This document shows positions 42,261 to 50,949 of a stretch of 64,000 nucleotides of DNA, piece after piece. The notes under the pieces are model-generated. The model was not told where the DNA came from and searched no databases. It worked only from the letters and a program-made list of their open reading frames with translations. This DNA comes from Chromobacterium sp. IIBBL 290-4 (GTDB taxonomy: Bacteria; Pseudomonadota; Gammaproteobacteria; Burkholderiales; Chromobacteriaceae): the NCBI RefSeq assembly GCF_024207115.1, contig NZ_CP100128.1:3720001-3784000 (forward strand), read 5' to 3'. Every line of letters begins with the position of its first letter. Positions within the stretch are counted from its first letter, which is position 1. Both the position numbers and the translations under genes were made by a program.

Positions 42261-42680
42261 CGTCGGCGGCTCCTGATCTTAGGCGGGCCGCCTCGCGCCA
42301 GCTGGCCAGCTCGGCCAGCGGCATGGCGCTATAGGCCGAGGGCGGCCAATGAAAAATGGTGGCGATGTCGGCGATGGCGTCGTCTACGCTGCCGGGGAGG
42401 GGCTGGCGGGCTGCTCCGATTTCTTCAACAAAAAACCGGCCACCACGGTGGCGCATTGCAGCAGGTCGGCCGGGTCCAGCCGCTTGGCTTCTTCTTCCGT
42501 CAGCGCCGGCATGGACAGGCGCGGCAGCAGCTTGATGGCGGCGTCCACGTCCAGCTGCAGCACGTCGGCCAGTTTGAGGCCGCGCAGTTCGCCGGCGCCG
42601 GGGCGGCGCAGCTCGATGGTTTCGATCTTGGTTTCGCCGCGCTGGATGGGGGCGTCCAGCTGGATGGTGTTTTCGTTCAT
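42253..42680 (-). CDS. E: Tail assembly protein E and its -1 frameshift extension E+E'
   Basis: Gene E proper is 42384-42680 (98 residues, MNENTIQLDAPIQRG ... KKSEQPASPSPAA). In the -1 frame downstream is the GpE domain, IADIATIFHWPPSAYSAMPL, ending at 42253, with no start codon of its own before it. The slippery heptamer T-TTT-TTG lies at 42435-42429 in phase with E. So ribosomes would make a short E and a longer E+E' fusion, as established for P2; both act as tape-measure chaperones. Confidence 0.85.
42429..42435 (-). promoter_or_regulatory. Programmed -1 frameshift site (T-TTT-TTG)
   Basis: The zero frame reads GGT TTT TTG, and slipping back one base continues as GTT GAA GAA into the E' frame. 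This is the same heptamer as described for P2 gene E. Confidence 0.8.
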
Positions 42681-42731
42681 GGCTTGGGTTCCTAAGTGTT
42701 GGGGCGGCCCGCCGGCGACGGGCATTGCGGT

Positions 42732-43244
42732 TTACAGGCCGACGTTGGCGCGGTGTTGGGCCATGCGGTCCTGGCCGGCCACCTTGAACACGTCGTTGAC
42801 GATGTCGATTTCGATCAGCTCTTTGCCGTCCATGATCCATTTCAGGTAGGTCAGGTCGGTTTTGACTTTGAATTCGCCGTTCTCGCCGGCTTTGGCGTCG
42901 CCGGGGTCCAGCTCGTTATGGCGGCCGGCGGCGACGATTTCCACCGCATGGCTTTCGCCGGTGGCTTCATTGGCGTAGCTGCCCATCCAGCGCAGCTTGG
43001 CGGCATCGTGCTTTTCCGCGCCGAAGGTGGCGATGATTTCCGGGATGGGGCCGTTGTAGGTGTGTTCCAGCTCCAGCTTTTCCACGCCTTTGAGCAGCGC
43101 CACCGGGCCAATCATGCCGGCGCCGGAGTACTCCTCGGTTTTCATCTTGAGCGCCGGCAGCTTGACCGACAGGCATTCGGCGATGAAGGACATGCCATCG
43201 TTGAACAGGTTGAATTTGCGCAGGGTGCGCGGCAGTGCGGCCAT
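42732..43244 (-). CDS. FII: Major tail tube protein FII
   Basis: A 170-residue P2 gpFII-type tube protein (MAALPRTLRKFNLFNDGMSF; LTYLKWIMDGKELIEIDIVN). It polymerises into the inner tube of the contractile tail. It lies 15 bp after FI in the F operon. Confidence 0.93.
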   Translation of the reverse strand: MAALPRTLRKFNLFNDGMSFIAECLSVKLPALKMKTEEYSGAGMIGPVALLKGVEKLELEHTYNGPIPEIIATFGAEKHDAAKLRWMGSYANEATGESHAVEIVAAGRHNELDPGDAKAGENGEFKVKTDLTYLKWIMDGKELIEIDIVNDVFKVAGQDRMAQHRANVGL

Positions 43245-43259
43245 GTGGGGCTCCCTTGT

Positions 43260-44432
43260 TTACGCGGCCACCTGGGCGGCGAAATCCATGAAATAGCGGT
43301 CGGTGATGCGTTGGCGCAAATTGAGGTTTTCCAGCGGCGGGACCGGGGTGTAGTCGTAGTCGATGGCCAGCTTGCCCACCTTGAGCGCGCCCTTGTCGTT
43401 GGCGCTGGCGTCGTACCAGCAGTGAAAGCCCAGCAGATAGCCGTTGCGCACCATTTCGCGGCCCTTGGCGTTGACGCTGTCCACGATGTCTTTGACCAGC
43501 GTGGGCGTGAGCGGCTGGTCCATGGCCCAAAACTGCGCTTCGGCCAGGGTGTCGGCCAGCACCTGGGCGGCGCGGACGGCGGATTCGAACGCGAACAGCG
43601 GGTCGCTGCTGCAAGTGCGGCTGCCCCAGAAGCGGAAGCCTTCGCGCCGGATCAGCGTAGTGACGGCTTTTTCATTGAGAAAGCCGGCGTCGGTGGCCGG
43701 GTTTTGCAGATCCCAATAGACGTCTTGGCTGATGCCGGTGACGCCTTGCACCACGACATTGGAAAGGGTTTTGTGCCAGCCGGTGGTTTCGTCGATCTGC
43801 GCGCGCAAGCCCAATGCGCTGGCGATGGCCGAAACTGGCGTGTCTTTGTTGGCTGCGGCGTCCCAGGCAATGAAGTCCGGCCAGATGACCATGACTTCGC
43901 GCTGGCCAAAGTTTTGCCGATAGGCGACGGCGTCTTCCTTGGTTTTGCAGCCGTTGGCGCTGACGTAGGCCATGGCGCGCAGCTTGGCGGCGAGGGCGGC
44001 CAGTTCGGTGGCCACCGGCAGGGTATCCAGTTGCGGCACGCCAAGAATGCGCGGGCGGACGCTGACTTTTTGCTCGGCGGTGAGCAACGCTTTCAGGCCG
44101 GTGTTTTGGCCGGCGGGCGTGGTGGTGCCGATGATGAGGCTGTTTTGCTCGGCGGCGTCCTTGCCGGTTTTGACGCGCACCGCCACCACCAGCGGGCTGG
44201 CGTTGTCGCTGATGGCTTTCAGGCTGGCGGCCAGCGTGCCTTTGACGCCGGCTTTGCCGATGGCGGCATCCAAATCCGTCAGCAAGACCGGGGTGTCCAG
44301 CGGGAAGGCGGCCGGGTCGGCATCGTCGGCGGTGCAAACCATGCCGATGACGGCGGTGGAAATGGTGCGGATGGGGCGGGTGCCGGTGTTGATTTCCAGC
44401 ACTCTGACGCCGTGGTGGTAGTCCTGGGGCAT
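43260..44432 (-). CDS. FI: Tail sheath protein FI
   Basis: A 390-residue contractile sheath protein of the P2 gpFI type (YHHGVRVLEINTGTRPIRTI; GFRFWGSRTCSSDPLFAFES). It is the first gene of the F operon, with the candidate Ogr box 67 bp upstream. Confidence 0.93.
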   Translation of the reverse strand: MPQDYHHGVRVLEINTGTRPIRTISTAVIGMVCTADDADPAAFPLDTPVLLTDLDAAIGKAGVKGTLAASLKAISDNASPLVVAVRVKTGKDAAEQNSLIIGTTTPAGQNTGLKALLTAEQKVSVRPRILGVPQLDTLPVATELAALAAKLRAMAYVSANGCKTKEDAVAYRQNFGQREVMVIWPDFIAWDAAANKDTPVSAIASALGLRAQIDETTGWHKTLSNVVVQGVTGISQDVYWDLQNPATDAGFLNEKAVTTLIRREGFRFWGSRTCSSDPLFAFESAVRAAQVLADTLAEAQFWAMDQPLTPTLVKDIVDSVNAKGREMVRNGYLLGFHCWYDASANDKGALKVGKLAIDYDYTPVPPLENLNLRQRITDRYFMDFAAQVAA

Positions 44433-44498
44433 GTCTCAGTCTCCGGGTGAGGTTCCGAGCATGTTGCCCCGCATGATTTCCCGGCGCGAGCTGAGCTT

Positions 44499-44521
44499 GT
44501 TGTATCAGGCCGCGCCACAAC
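44499..44521. promoter_or_regulatory. Candidate Ogr box of the F operon
   Basis: GTTGT-N13-ACAAC, same 23-bp layout as at 50872 and 58177. It lies between FI (leftward) and the LuxR-type cargo gene (rightward) and, being symmetric, could serve both. Confidence 0.65.
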
Positions 44522-44559
44522 CTAGCATTGAATTTGACCGTATTTCTACCTAGGACTTT

Positions 44560-45018
44560 ATGCCGTTTCCCGCCTCCGACCTGCTCCAGCGCTTTCTGGA
44601 GAGGGCTGACATTCGGGATATGCTGTCGGTGTTGGATGCGATAGCGGAAATAGCGAAAGAGGATGCCCCCACGCATTTGCGGGTTGGGCTGGCGGAGGAT
44701 TTGCGGCAGGTGCTGGCCGACGCCGCGCTGCGTCAACACGTGCAGGCCCGGCAATTAGGACAGTTAACCGATGCGGAGGTATCAGTAGTTTTACTTATCG
44801 CCGCCGGACGCAGCTACCGCGCCGCCGCCCAGGCGCTGGGCATTACCGAGCGCACCATTCGCGCGCATGTGGAAAATTCATCTAAAAAACTAGGGCTTAA
44901 GGCCGAGAGCGGAAAGCGGCTGGATGCGCGTTTGCTCGTTGCGCATATTTTTTTGCCGGATGTTATGCGGCGTATTGGCTTAAACGCCAATATGAATGCG
45001 GAGTTCATCCCAGAATAA
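44560..45018 (+). CDS. LuxR-type HTH regulator carried by the prophage
   Basis: A 152-residue protein with a C-terminal LuxR/GerE-type HTH: LTDAEVSVVLLIAAGRSYRA followed by AAQALGITERTIRAHVENSS. The N-terminal 80 residues are helical, with no recognisable receiver or acyl-homoserine-lactone domain. It is on the opposite strand to its tail-gene neighbours, at the position between FI and G where P2 carries the Z/fun cargo gene. It may alter host gene expression or phage lysis timing; targets unknown. Confidence 0.75.
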   Translation: MPFPASDLLQRFLERADIRDMLSVLDAIAEIAKEDAPTHLRVGLAEDLRQVLADAALRQHVQARQLGQLTDAEVSVVLLIAAGRSYRAAAQALGITERTIRAHVENSSKKLGLKAESGKRLDARLLVAHIFLPDVMRRIGLNANMNAEFIPE

Positions 45019-45067
45019 TAGCGACATGGCATTTCATGCCGCAAAATAGATAAAACAAGGACTAAAA

Positions 45068-45274
45068 ATGCACAACCGCGATGACGCCCATATTTTGAAC
45101 CCCTTGATTGGCCATGACCCGCGCGAGACGTTGGAAAACCTCTGCGTCTGCCTATCGCACTTGGGCCGGACCTTGGCCAGCCACCACGAAGACCCGTCGA
45201 TCCACTTCATCGCCGTCAGCGCCGCCGCGGCGCTGAGGTATGAGGCGGCGCATATCGAACAGCACGCCGCCTGA
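45068..45274 (+). CDS. Small hypothetical protein after the LuxR-type gene
   Basis: A 68-residue soluble protein (MHNRDDAHILNPLIGHDPRE, ending HIEQHAA), not recognised. AAGGAC precedes the ATG and a terminator follows at 45297, so the two cargo genes make a closed plus-strand unit. Confidence 0.6.
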   Translation: MHNRDDAHILNPLIGHDPRETLENLCVCLSHLGRTLASHHEDPSIHFIAVSAAAALRYEAAHIEQHAA

Positions 45275-45296
45275 TAAACGGCTGCCGGCAAAGAAC

Positions 45297-45318
45297 AAGC
45301 CCCGCATCTGCGGGGCTT
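45297..45318. terminator. Bidirectional terminator between cargo unit and tail fibre genes
   Basis: AAGCCCCGC / GCGGGGCTT, loop ATCT, 9-bp perfect stem; it separates the plus-strand cargo from the leftward G gene end. Confidence 0.75.
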
Positions 45319-45321
45319 TCG

Positions 45322-45942
45322 TCATTCTGCGGCCGGCGGCGCGGGCCAGTCGATTTTGGCGGGATATCCGGATTGCTGCGGCACGCGCGACAGCTCCACC
45401 CGGTAGCGGCGCCAGGCGGTGAGCTGGTCGGTTTCTGCCGTTGTCGCCATCTTCAGCTCTGCCGCATCTTGCAGCGGGATAATGGCTGCGTCGGCCTGGC
45501 TGCGCTTGGCTGCAATCTCGGCCTCGGCTGCGGCAGTTTGCGCGGCCAGTTGGGCGGCCGTGTCCACGATCCAGGCCTTGCCTTTCCAGACGCCAAATGG
45601 CGGCGGCTCCAGCTCGGTGGCTTCCAGGCTGTCCGGCGTGTCGCCCAGCTGGGCGGCCACCGGCTGCGCGGTGGCCTTGGACCACAGCGGCACGCTGCGC
45701 CAATCGGGCAGCAGCTGCCAGCGGCCGCCCAGAATGCAATGCTGCGGAATTGCGCCATCCACAGTCCGCCATGCCACTGCCTGGCGAGGCCCAGCCATTG
45801 GCGGCGCGGTTTCGGCCGCCCAGGCCGGGATCAAGTAGATCTCATCCACATCCAGCGGCGAGCGTTGCGCAGTGGTTTCGCCGGCGTATTCGCCGGTGGC
45901 TGAGCTGTAGCAATAGACGGTTTTTTGTGCAGTTTCAGTCAT
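45322..45942 (-). CDS. G: Tail fibre assembly protein G
   Basis: A 206-residue tail fibre chaperone (Caudo_TAP type). The N-terminus is variable; the C-terminal part, AEAEIAAKRSQADAAIIPLQ ... LTAWRRYRVELSRVPQ, with IDWPAPP, is the conserved family signature. It helps fold fibre protein H just upstream, 11 bp away. Confidence 0.88.
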   Translation of the reverse strand: MTETAQKTVYCYSSATGEYAGETTAQRSPLDVDEIYLIPAWAAETAPPMAGPRQAVAWRTVDGAIPQHCILGGRWQLLPDWRSVPLWSKATAQPVAAQLGDTPDSLEATELEPPPFGVWKGKAWIVDTAAQLAAQTAAAEAEIAAKRSQADAAIIPLQDAAELKMATTAETDQLTAWRRYRVELSRVPQQSGYPAKIDWPAPPAAE

Positions 45943-45953
45943 GGTGTTCTCCG

Positions 45954-48350
45954 TCAGATTTTGATGCAGGCGAGCATGGCGATGTTGCGGGGGCGGACTT
46001 CGTTCGAAACGGGAACCACTCGACTGGCATCAAAGATAAAGTCATCGGTACGGCCGTTCTGCGTCGCAGAATTGGCAACCGAGCCGGACTGGGTGTCTGC
46101 AAGTGCAATGGCTCCACTCGCGCCATCAAAGCATGTACCAGACGCGCTGAGTGATCCCGTAATGTTGCGGATCGCATCCATTTGTAAACTGCCAAAAGCG
46201 CGTCCTGAGTCTGCGTCTGTGCGCCCGGCGCTCCAACCCCGCACAAATTCGCCGCGTAAGTCCGGGATACCAAAAGTTGTTTTGCCATCCCCTACGCCGA
46301 ACCGGTCGCCAATGGCGGCAAACAGCGCCGCATACGCTACGCGTGAGACATTTTGCGCGCCGTCACATTTCAGCCAGCCGGCCGGCGCGGCATCGCGGGC
46401 AAAAAATGCGATCTGCCCAGGCGGAGCGGCGGAGGCCACATCGTCAGTTGTCGCCAGGCGTGTCCCGATACGCGCCGGCAGAGAGCTGAGATCTATGGCT
46501 ATGCCGCGATTTTCCCCTCCGGTCTCAAAAATTCTCAGGCAATTCCGCCAAATATCGATGGCAACATCACCATTGAGGCTGGAGTTTACCGACCGCTCAA
46601 AATTCAGCTGCCCACCCTCATCTCCACCCTGGGCAGTGATGATGGTGTCAGGCGCCAGGCGCTCGATCTTCGTTACCCCCTTCAGGACTGGATTGCTGGA
46701 CAATGCGAACTTATCATGCAGCCAACCATAACCTTGCGCCCAAAGCCCGCCGGTAACATCCGCGACGAGGACATCTTTAGAGTCAACCCGCAAATTGATG
46801 GTTTTACTGCCGGTGTTGGGGTTGGAGCCGGAATAGTCGGCAAACATGCCGGTATCGCCATCCGGCCCGAATGCGAAGCCGACAGCCGCAGAGTCATTCA
46901 TCGGCAGGCCTTTTGCCGCCCGGAACGATTGCGCGCTGGCTCGGCCGGCACCATCCAGCGGCACCGCGTCGGCGATGCCGTAACCGGCTAGCGTAGTGGC
47001 GTCGTCGGCCAGCCGCTTCCATGCAGACCAGCGGCCGTTGTATTGCGCGCGGTAGTAAAACCCAGTGTTGTCGTATGCCTGGTACGTTTGATAAACCATG
47101 CCGTCACTGGCATATACAAACAACATTCCCGCCACGCCCACCGGGTAGTTCGCGCCGGACACCGCTTGCGCATTCGCTCGCTGGTGGTAGATACCCGTGC
47201 CAGTGATGCTATTGAGGTCGGCCTTGTCGCCCAAGTTCGGGCGAAGCGGCATCGCGTCGGCGATGCCGTAGCCGGCTAGCGTGGTCGCCCTATCCGCTTT
47301 GTTTGACAAGGCCTTGGCAATACTGCCGGCGAAGTTCTGATCATTCCCCAGCGCAGCCGCCAGCTCCTGCAAGGTGTCTAGCGCGCCTGGCGCGCCGGCC
47401 ACCAGATTATTAACGGCGGTTTGCAGGTCGGTTTTGCTTGCGGCATCGGTGATGCCGTAGCTGGCCAGCGTGCTTTGCTGGCCACTTTTCAGCACTTTCA
47501 CCCATGGCTGCCAGATGCCATTTTCCACCCGAGCTTCGAACGTCGCACCCCCCCATGACTGGTAGGCAATGCTGCCCCAGCCTGGAACCAGGAAATTCAC
47601 TGCCAGCATGCCATTGCTGGCGATGGGCCTGTCTTTGACTAAATCGGCAACGTGATACAAACCATTCGGCCGAAACTCCAAGCATGAGCCTTGCGTGATG
47701 TTTTTTGCAAAGCCTAGCAAACCGGCATTGGCCAAGTCGGCTTTGTCTGCCTTGTTCGACAAGGTATTGGCAATGGTGCCGGCGAAGTTCTGATCATTCC
47801 CCAGCGCGGCCGCCAGCTCCTGCAAGGTGTCTAGCGCGCCTGGCGCGCCGGCCACCAGATTATTGACTGCGGTTTGCAGGTCGGTTTTGCTCGCGGCATC
47901 AGTGATGCCGTAGCCGCCCAGCGTGGTGGGCTTGCCGGACGTGATCTTGGTCCAATCCAGCGACGGGACATCATAAGCCGCCAGCGCGCGGCCAGCGGTG
48001 ACGCGCCCCTTCGCATCCACGGTGGTCATCGCCCAGGTGCCGGGCGTGACCGGGGTATTGGCCAGCGTCAGCGCGCCGCTGACGTTGCCGCCGGCGTCGA
48101 ATGTCACGCTCCAGCTGCCGTCGCCTGTCATGGCGATGTTGCGCGGGGTTTTGAGGCGGTCGGCGTATTCAGCTGTCAGCGCGCCGGACACGATGTCGTC
48201 TATCTGCTTTTTCAGAAACTCGGTGCGTTCCAGCAGTTCGGCGGGCGCCCGGTTGAGCGGGCCGCCGTCGCCGCCCAGCAAGCGCTCGGTCACCTCGTAG
48301 CGGGTGACGCTGGGCCAGCCGGGTTTGGCGGGAAGGGGAAGGGCGGTCAT
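45954..48350 (-). CDS. H: Tail fibre protein H
   Basis: A 798-residue receptor-binding fibre. The N-terminal region attaches to the baseplate (TALPLPAKPGWPSVTRYEVT). The middle has two nearly identical blocks (AASKTDLQTAVNNLVAGAPG, TLQELAAALGNDQNFAG) and GYGIADA repeats. The C-terminal part is a phage tail collar-like domain (GQIAFFARDAAPAGWLKCDG, FGIPDLRGEFVRGW), which often decides host range. ATG 48350 overlaps the I stop by 4 bp and is preferred over an upstream in-frame start. Confidence 0.9.
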   Translation of the reverse strand: MTALPLPAKPGWPSVTRYEVTERLLGGDGGPLNRAPAELLERTEFLKKQIDDIVSGALTAEYADRLKTPRNIAMTGDGSWSVTFDAGGNVSGALTLANTPVTPGTWAMTTVDAKGRVTAGRALAAYDVPSLDWTKITSGKPTTLGGYGITDAASKTDLQTAVNNLVAGAPGALDTLQELAAALGNDQNFAGTIANTLSNKADKADLANAGLLGFAKNITQGSCLEFRPNGLYHVADLVKDRPIASNGMLAVNFLVPGWGSIAYQSWGGATFEARVENGIWQPWVKVLKSGQQSTLASYGITDAASKTDLQTAVNNLVAGAPGALDTLQELAAALGNDQNFAGSIAKALSNKADRATTLAGYGIADAMPLRPNLGDKADLNSITGTGIYHQRANAQAVSGANYPVGVAGMLFVYASDGMVYQTYQAYDNTGFYYRAQYNGRWSAWKRLADDATTLAGYGIADAVPLDGAGRASAQSFRAAKGLPMNDSAAVGFAFGPDGDTGMFADYSGSNPNTGSKTINLRVDSKDVLVADVTGGLWAQGYGWLHDKFALSSNPVLKGVTKIERLAPDTIITAQGGDEGGQLNFERSVNSSLNGDVAIDIWRNCLRIFETGGENRGIAIDLSSLPARIGTRLATTDDVASAAPPGQIAFFARDAAPAGWLKCDGAQNVSRVAYAALFAAIGDRFGVGDGKTTFGIPDLRGEFVRGWSAGRTDADSGRAFGSLQMDAIRNITGSLSASGTCFDGASGAIALADTQSGSVANSATQNGRTDDFIFDASRVVPVSNEVRPRNIAMLACIKI

Positions 48351-48913
48351 GTGCGTATCACTCCTGCGGTATAAGCGCCGTTGGCGCTGGCGTAGCCATT
48401 CGCGATCAGCGTGGCGCCGGTAAAGTCCAAGCCCCACAGCACGGAACGCGCGGGGGCGACATCGTTGAGAATCTTGCGGGCGGCGGCGGCCTGTTCCAGC
48501 GACAGCACCTTGTCTATTTGCACGCGATATTCCGGCCAGCCCATCGGGTCGCCGGCAGTGGGGAAACCATCGGCCGTCATGCTGCCATCGGCCAACCAGC
48601 GATGGTTTCCTTCGCTGATGCGCACTTCGCCCAAGTCCAGGTCGCGGAACACCTGGCGCACCGCGGCCGGCGTGCCTTTGCGGCGATGCACGGCGACGGA
48701 AGAGGCGATCAGCGCGCGTTGCTGTTCTTCAGTGGCGGCGGCATCAAGGTTTTCCACGCTGCGCGACCACGCCAGCCACGGCAGCAGCGCGGCCGGGCAG
48801 CGTGCGCTATCGGCCAGGCCGCGAATGGGCGACGGATCTAAAGCCAGCTCGCAAGCATCCGCCAGCGCCGCTTCAAGCGGCGTGCGATTGGGGGGCAGCA
48901 AGTGCGCGCTCAT
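48347..48913 (-). CDS. I: Tail protein I
   Basis: A 188-residue P2 gpI-type baseplate wedge protein (LLPPNRTPLEAALADACELA; LPWLAWSRSVENLDAAATEE; KGTPAAVRQVF). Coupled to J and H by 4-bp overlaps; ATG 48913 is the homologous start. Confidence 0.9.
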   Translation of the reverse strand: MSAHLLPPNRTPLEAALADACELALDPSPIRGLADSARCPAALLPWLAWSRSVENLDAAATEEQQRALIASSVAVHRRKGTPAAVRQVFRDLDLGEVRISEGNHRWLADGSMTADGFPTAGDPMGWPEYRVQIDKVLSLEQAAAARKILNDVAPARSVLWGLDFTGATLIANGYASANGAYTAGVIRT

Positions 48914-49800
48914 GAAGCCACCACCGAGAGGCCGGCGCAGCTGGGGAACTGGCCGACGCCGCATTGCACGTCCGCTGCGGGGCTGGTCAGGATGACGCGG
49001 TTAACGCCTGGCACATGCAAGGCGGCGTCAATCGCCGAGCGCGGCACGCTGCCGCGAATCTTGCGCCGCTCGGCCAGCATTTTGGACAAGCGAAGATTGG
49101 CGCCGGCCAAGCCGCCGCTGACGGCCTCACCGCCTGGCTGATATTCGATGCGGGCCTCGATGGCGAAAGACAGCGGCGCGGCAGCGCGCACGTCCACCGT
49201 GTCGCACAGCGGGCGCACATCTTCGGCATTGAGCGCGGCTGCGACGGTATTGCATAGGGTGGAGCTGGCGGCGCCATCGCGGCCCAGCAGCCAGACGCGC
49301 ACCGTGCCGCCGGCCGGCGTGTCGACATCCACATCCGCCACATCGGCGCTGGCGCTGAATGCATGAAAGGCATACGCGCCGCGCGGGCCGGCGCTGGCCA
49401 GCCCCTCCATCGCCATCTGGCAACGCATGCGCAGCCGCTCATCGCTTTCCCATTGCGCCTCTGTCGGCGGGTTGGCGTCTGGCTGGGCTGGCTGGATCAG
49501 CAGGCGCTGCACGCCGTAGTCGGCGGCGCGGTTGTCCAGGTCTTCGCGCTCCGCATAGGCCAGCAGGCTGGCGCGGGCGGCTTCGTTGATGCGCTGGCGC
49601 AGCAGCATTTCGCGGTAGCAGGCCAATTGCAGCGCCATCAGCAGCGGCTCGCTTTCCAGCTGCAAGGTGGCGGCTATGGCCGCGCGCTGCTCTGCGGGAA
49701 CGAGCGTCAGCAGCTTGGCTTTGTATTCCGCGAGCAGGCTTTCATAGTCGATGGTTTCCATGATGGCCGGCGGCGGCAAGCGGGTGAGGTCGATAGCCAT
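48910..49800 (-). CDS. J: Baseplate assembly protein J
   Basis: A 296-residue baseplate J-like wedge protein (SLLAEYKAKLLTL; LAYAEREDLDNRAADYGVQR; GAYAFHAFSASADVADVDVD). Follows W by 1 bp and overlaps I by 4 bp in the V-W-J-I-H-G operon. Confidence 0.92.
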   Translation of the reverse strand: MAIDLTRLPPPAIMETIDYESLLAEYKAKLLTLVPAEQRAAIAATLQLESEPLLMALQLACYREMLLRQRINEAARASLLAYAEREDLDNRAADYGVQRLLIQPAQPDANPPTEAQWESDERLRMRCQMAMEGLASAGPRGAYAFHAFSASADVADVDVDTPAGGTVRVWLLGRDGAASSTLCNTVAAALNAEDVRPLCDTVDVRAAAPLSFAIEARIEYQPGGEAVSGGLAGANLRLSKMLAERRKIRGSVPRSAIDAALHVPGVNRVILTSPAADVQCGVGQFPSCAGLSVVAS

Positions 49801-49801
49801 A

Positions 49802-50158
49802 TCAGCCTTTCAGGGGGAGCGAGTATTGCAGCGCGTGGCCGGTGCCGCGGCGGCGGGCGTCGATATCGATGGTCAATGAACCGGCCGACTCGCCGCTGCC
49901 GGTTTGCAGCATGACGCGCGTCAGTTCGATGCGAGGCTCCCAGGCCGTTAAGGCCATGACGGTGGCCGCCATGGCCTGCATGCGGGTTTTGCCGTTGAGC
50001 GGCCTGTCGATCAGATCCGGCAGGATGCTGCCGAACTCGCGGCGCTCGATGCGCGAGCCCTGCGGCGTGGCCAGAATGCGGATGATGGACTGGCGGATAT
50101 GGTCGGCGTCGTCAATGGCGCGACCGGTGGCGGCATTCATGCCGGTGTAGCTGCTCAT
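49802..50158 (-). CDS. W: Baseplate assembly protein W
   Basis: A 118-residue gpW/gp25-like wedge protein with lysozyme-fold ancestry: MNAATGRAIDDADHIRQSII, RILATPQGSRIERREFGSIL. ATG 50158 overlaps the V stop. Confidence 0.92.
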   Translation of the reverse strand: MSSYTGMNAATGRAIDDADHIRQSIIRILATPQGSRIERREFGSILPDLIDRPLNGKTRMQAMAATVMALTAWEPRIELTRVMLQTGSGESAGSLTIDIDARRRGTGHALQYSLPLKG

Positions 50159-50826
50159 CGGGGAGGCTCCGTATTGCCGCCGTGCGGGTCGGGGTGGGTG
50201 TGGCTGTGCAAGGTCACGCCGTTGGACGACAGCGCGCCGCCCTGATGGATGATGTTGCCGCTGAGCATTGCCGCCGCGCCGCTGGCGCCGCCCTGGCCGG
50301 ACATGCCGGATTGGTAGCTGAAAGGGCCTGCCACCACCGCCGCCGCCTGCAATAAGGTTGCGCCGGTGACGGTCAGGCTGCCGGTGATGGCGACATTGCC
50401 GTGAATGAAGGTTTCCGGACAATCCACGGTAACGAGTCCAAAGGCCTGCACGGTTGCGGTGCGCACGCCGGACACGCTGAGCGAGCCGGTGGCGTGGTTG
50501 TAGAGGAGGCGGGCGCCGTCCGGGTAGACGGTCAGGTGCTCATCCGGGCTGCTGGATGGCGCGTCGAAGGCATCGGAATAGATGGCCAGCAGGGCCACGC
50601 CGCCGGCCGGGTCGCCGCTGGGGCAGAGCAGCAGCACTTGCTCGCCCGCCGTGGGCGGGCTCCAGTCGCGGGTTTGGCCGGCGCGGCTGGCCGCCCAGGG
50701 CAACCAGTTGCTGGTCAGCGCGCCAGTCTGGACGCGCACGCGCCGCGCGGCATGGTCCACCTCGGCGATGGTGCCGAGGCGGATCAGCGACTCGATGCGG
50801 CGGGAGAGGTCAGCGAAGTTTTCCAT
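50155..50826 (-). CDS. V: Baseplate spike protein V
   Basis: A 223-residue P2 gpV-type cell-puncturing spike. OB-fold N-terminus (LIRLGTIAEVDHAARRVRVQ), beta-helix middle and a C-terminal HSHTHPDPHGG metal-binding apex typical of spike tips that hold iron. First gene of its operon, 46 bp from the candidate Ogr box. Confidence 0.92.
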   Translation of the reverse strand: MENFADLSRRIESLIRLGTIAEVDHAARRVRVQTGALTSNWLPWAASRAGQTRDWSPPTAGEQVLLLCPSGDPAGGVALLAIYSDAFDAPSSSPDEHLTVYPDGARLLYNHATGSLSVSGVRTATVQAFGLVTVDCPETFIHGNVAITGSLTVTGATLLQAAAVVAGPFSYQSGMSGQGGASGAAAMLSGNIIHQGGALSSNGVTLHSHTHPDPHGGNTEPPR

Positions 50827-50871
50827 GCCGGCCAGTTTGCACAGGCCGGCGCGGGGTGTCGCGCGGTGGGT

Positions 50872-50894
50872 GTTGTGTGGTGGGCTAAGACAAC
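50872..50894. promoter_or_regulatory. Candidate Ogr box of the V operon
   Basis: GTTGTGTGG-N9-ACAAC, i.e. GTTGT-N13-ACAAC; the first nine bases are identical to the box at 58177. Confidence 0.65.
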
Positions 50895-50908
50895 GAGATC
50901 TGAATAGA

Positions 50909-50936
50909 TGAAAAAAGCCCGCATCGCGGGCTTATG
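50909..50936 (-). terminator. Terminator of the V-S cargo gene
   Basis: On the minus strand AAGCCCGC / GCGGGCTT with loop GAT followed by TTTTC. Lies just after the cargo gene stop and before the V promoter region. Confidence 0.75.
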
Positions 50937-50949
50937 TGAAAAGCTTCTG

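Noticed and set aside
42696..44450. A 584-codon plus-strand frame opposite the sheath and tube genes
   Set aside because: Antisense shadow of FII and FI, with Gly/Asp/His-rich composition typical of such mirrors.
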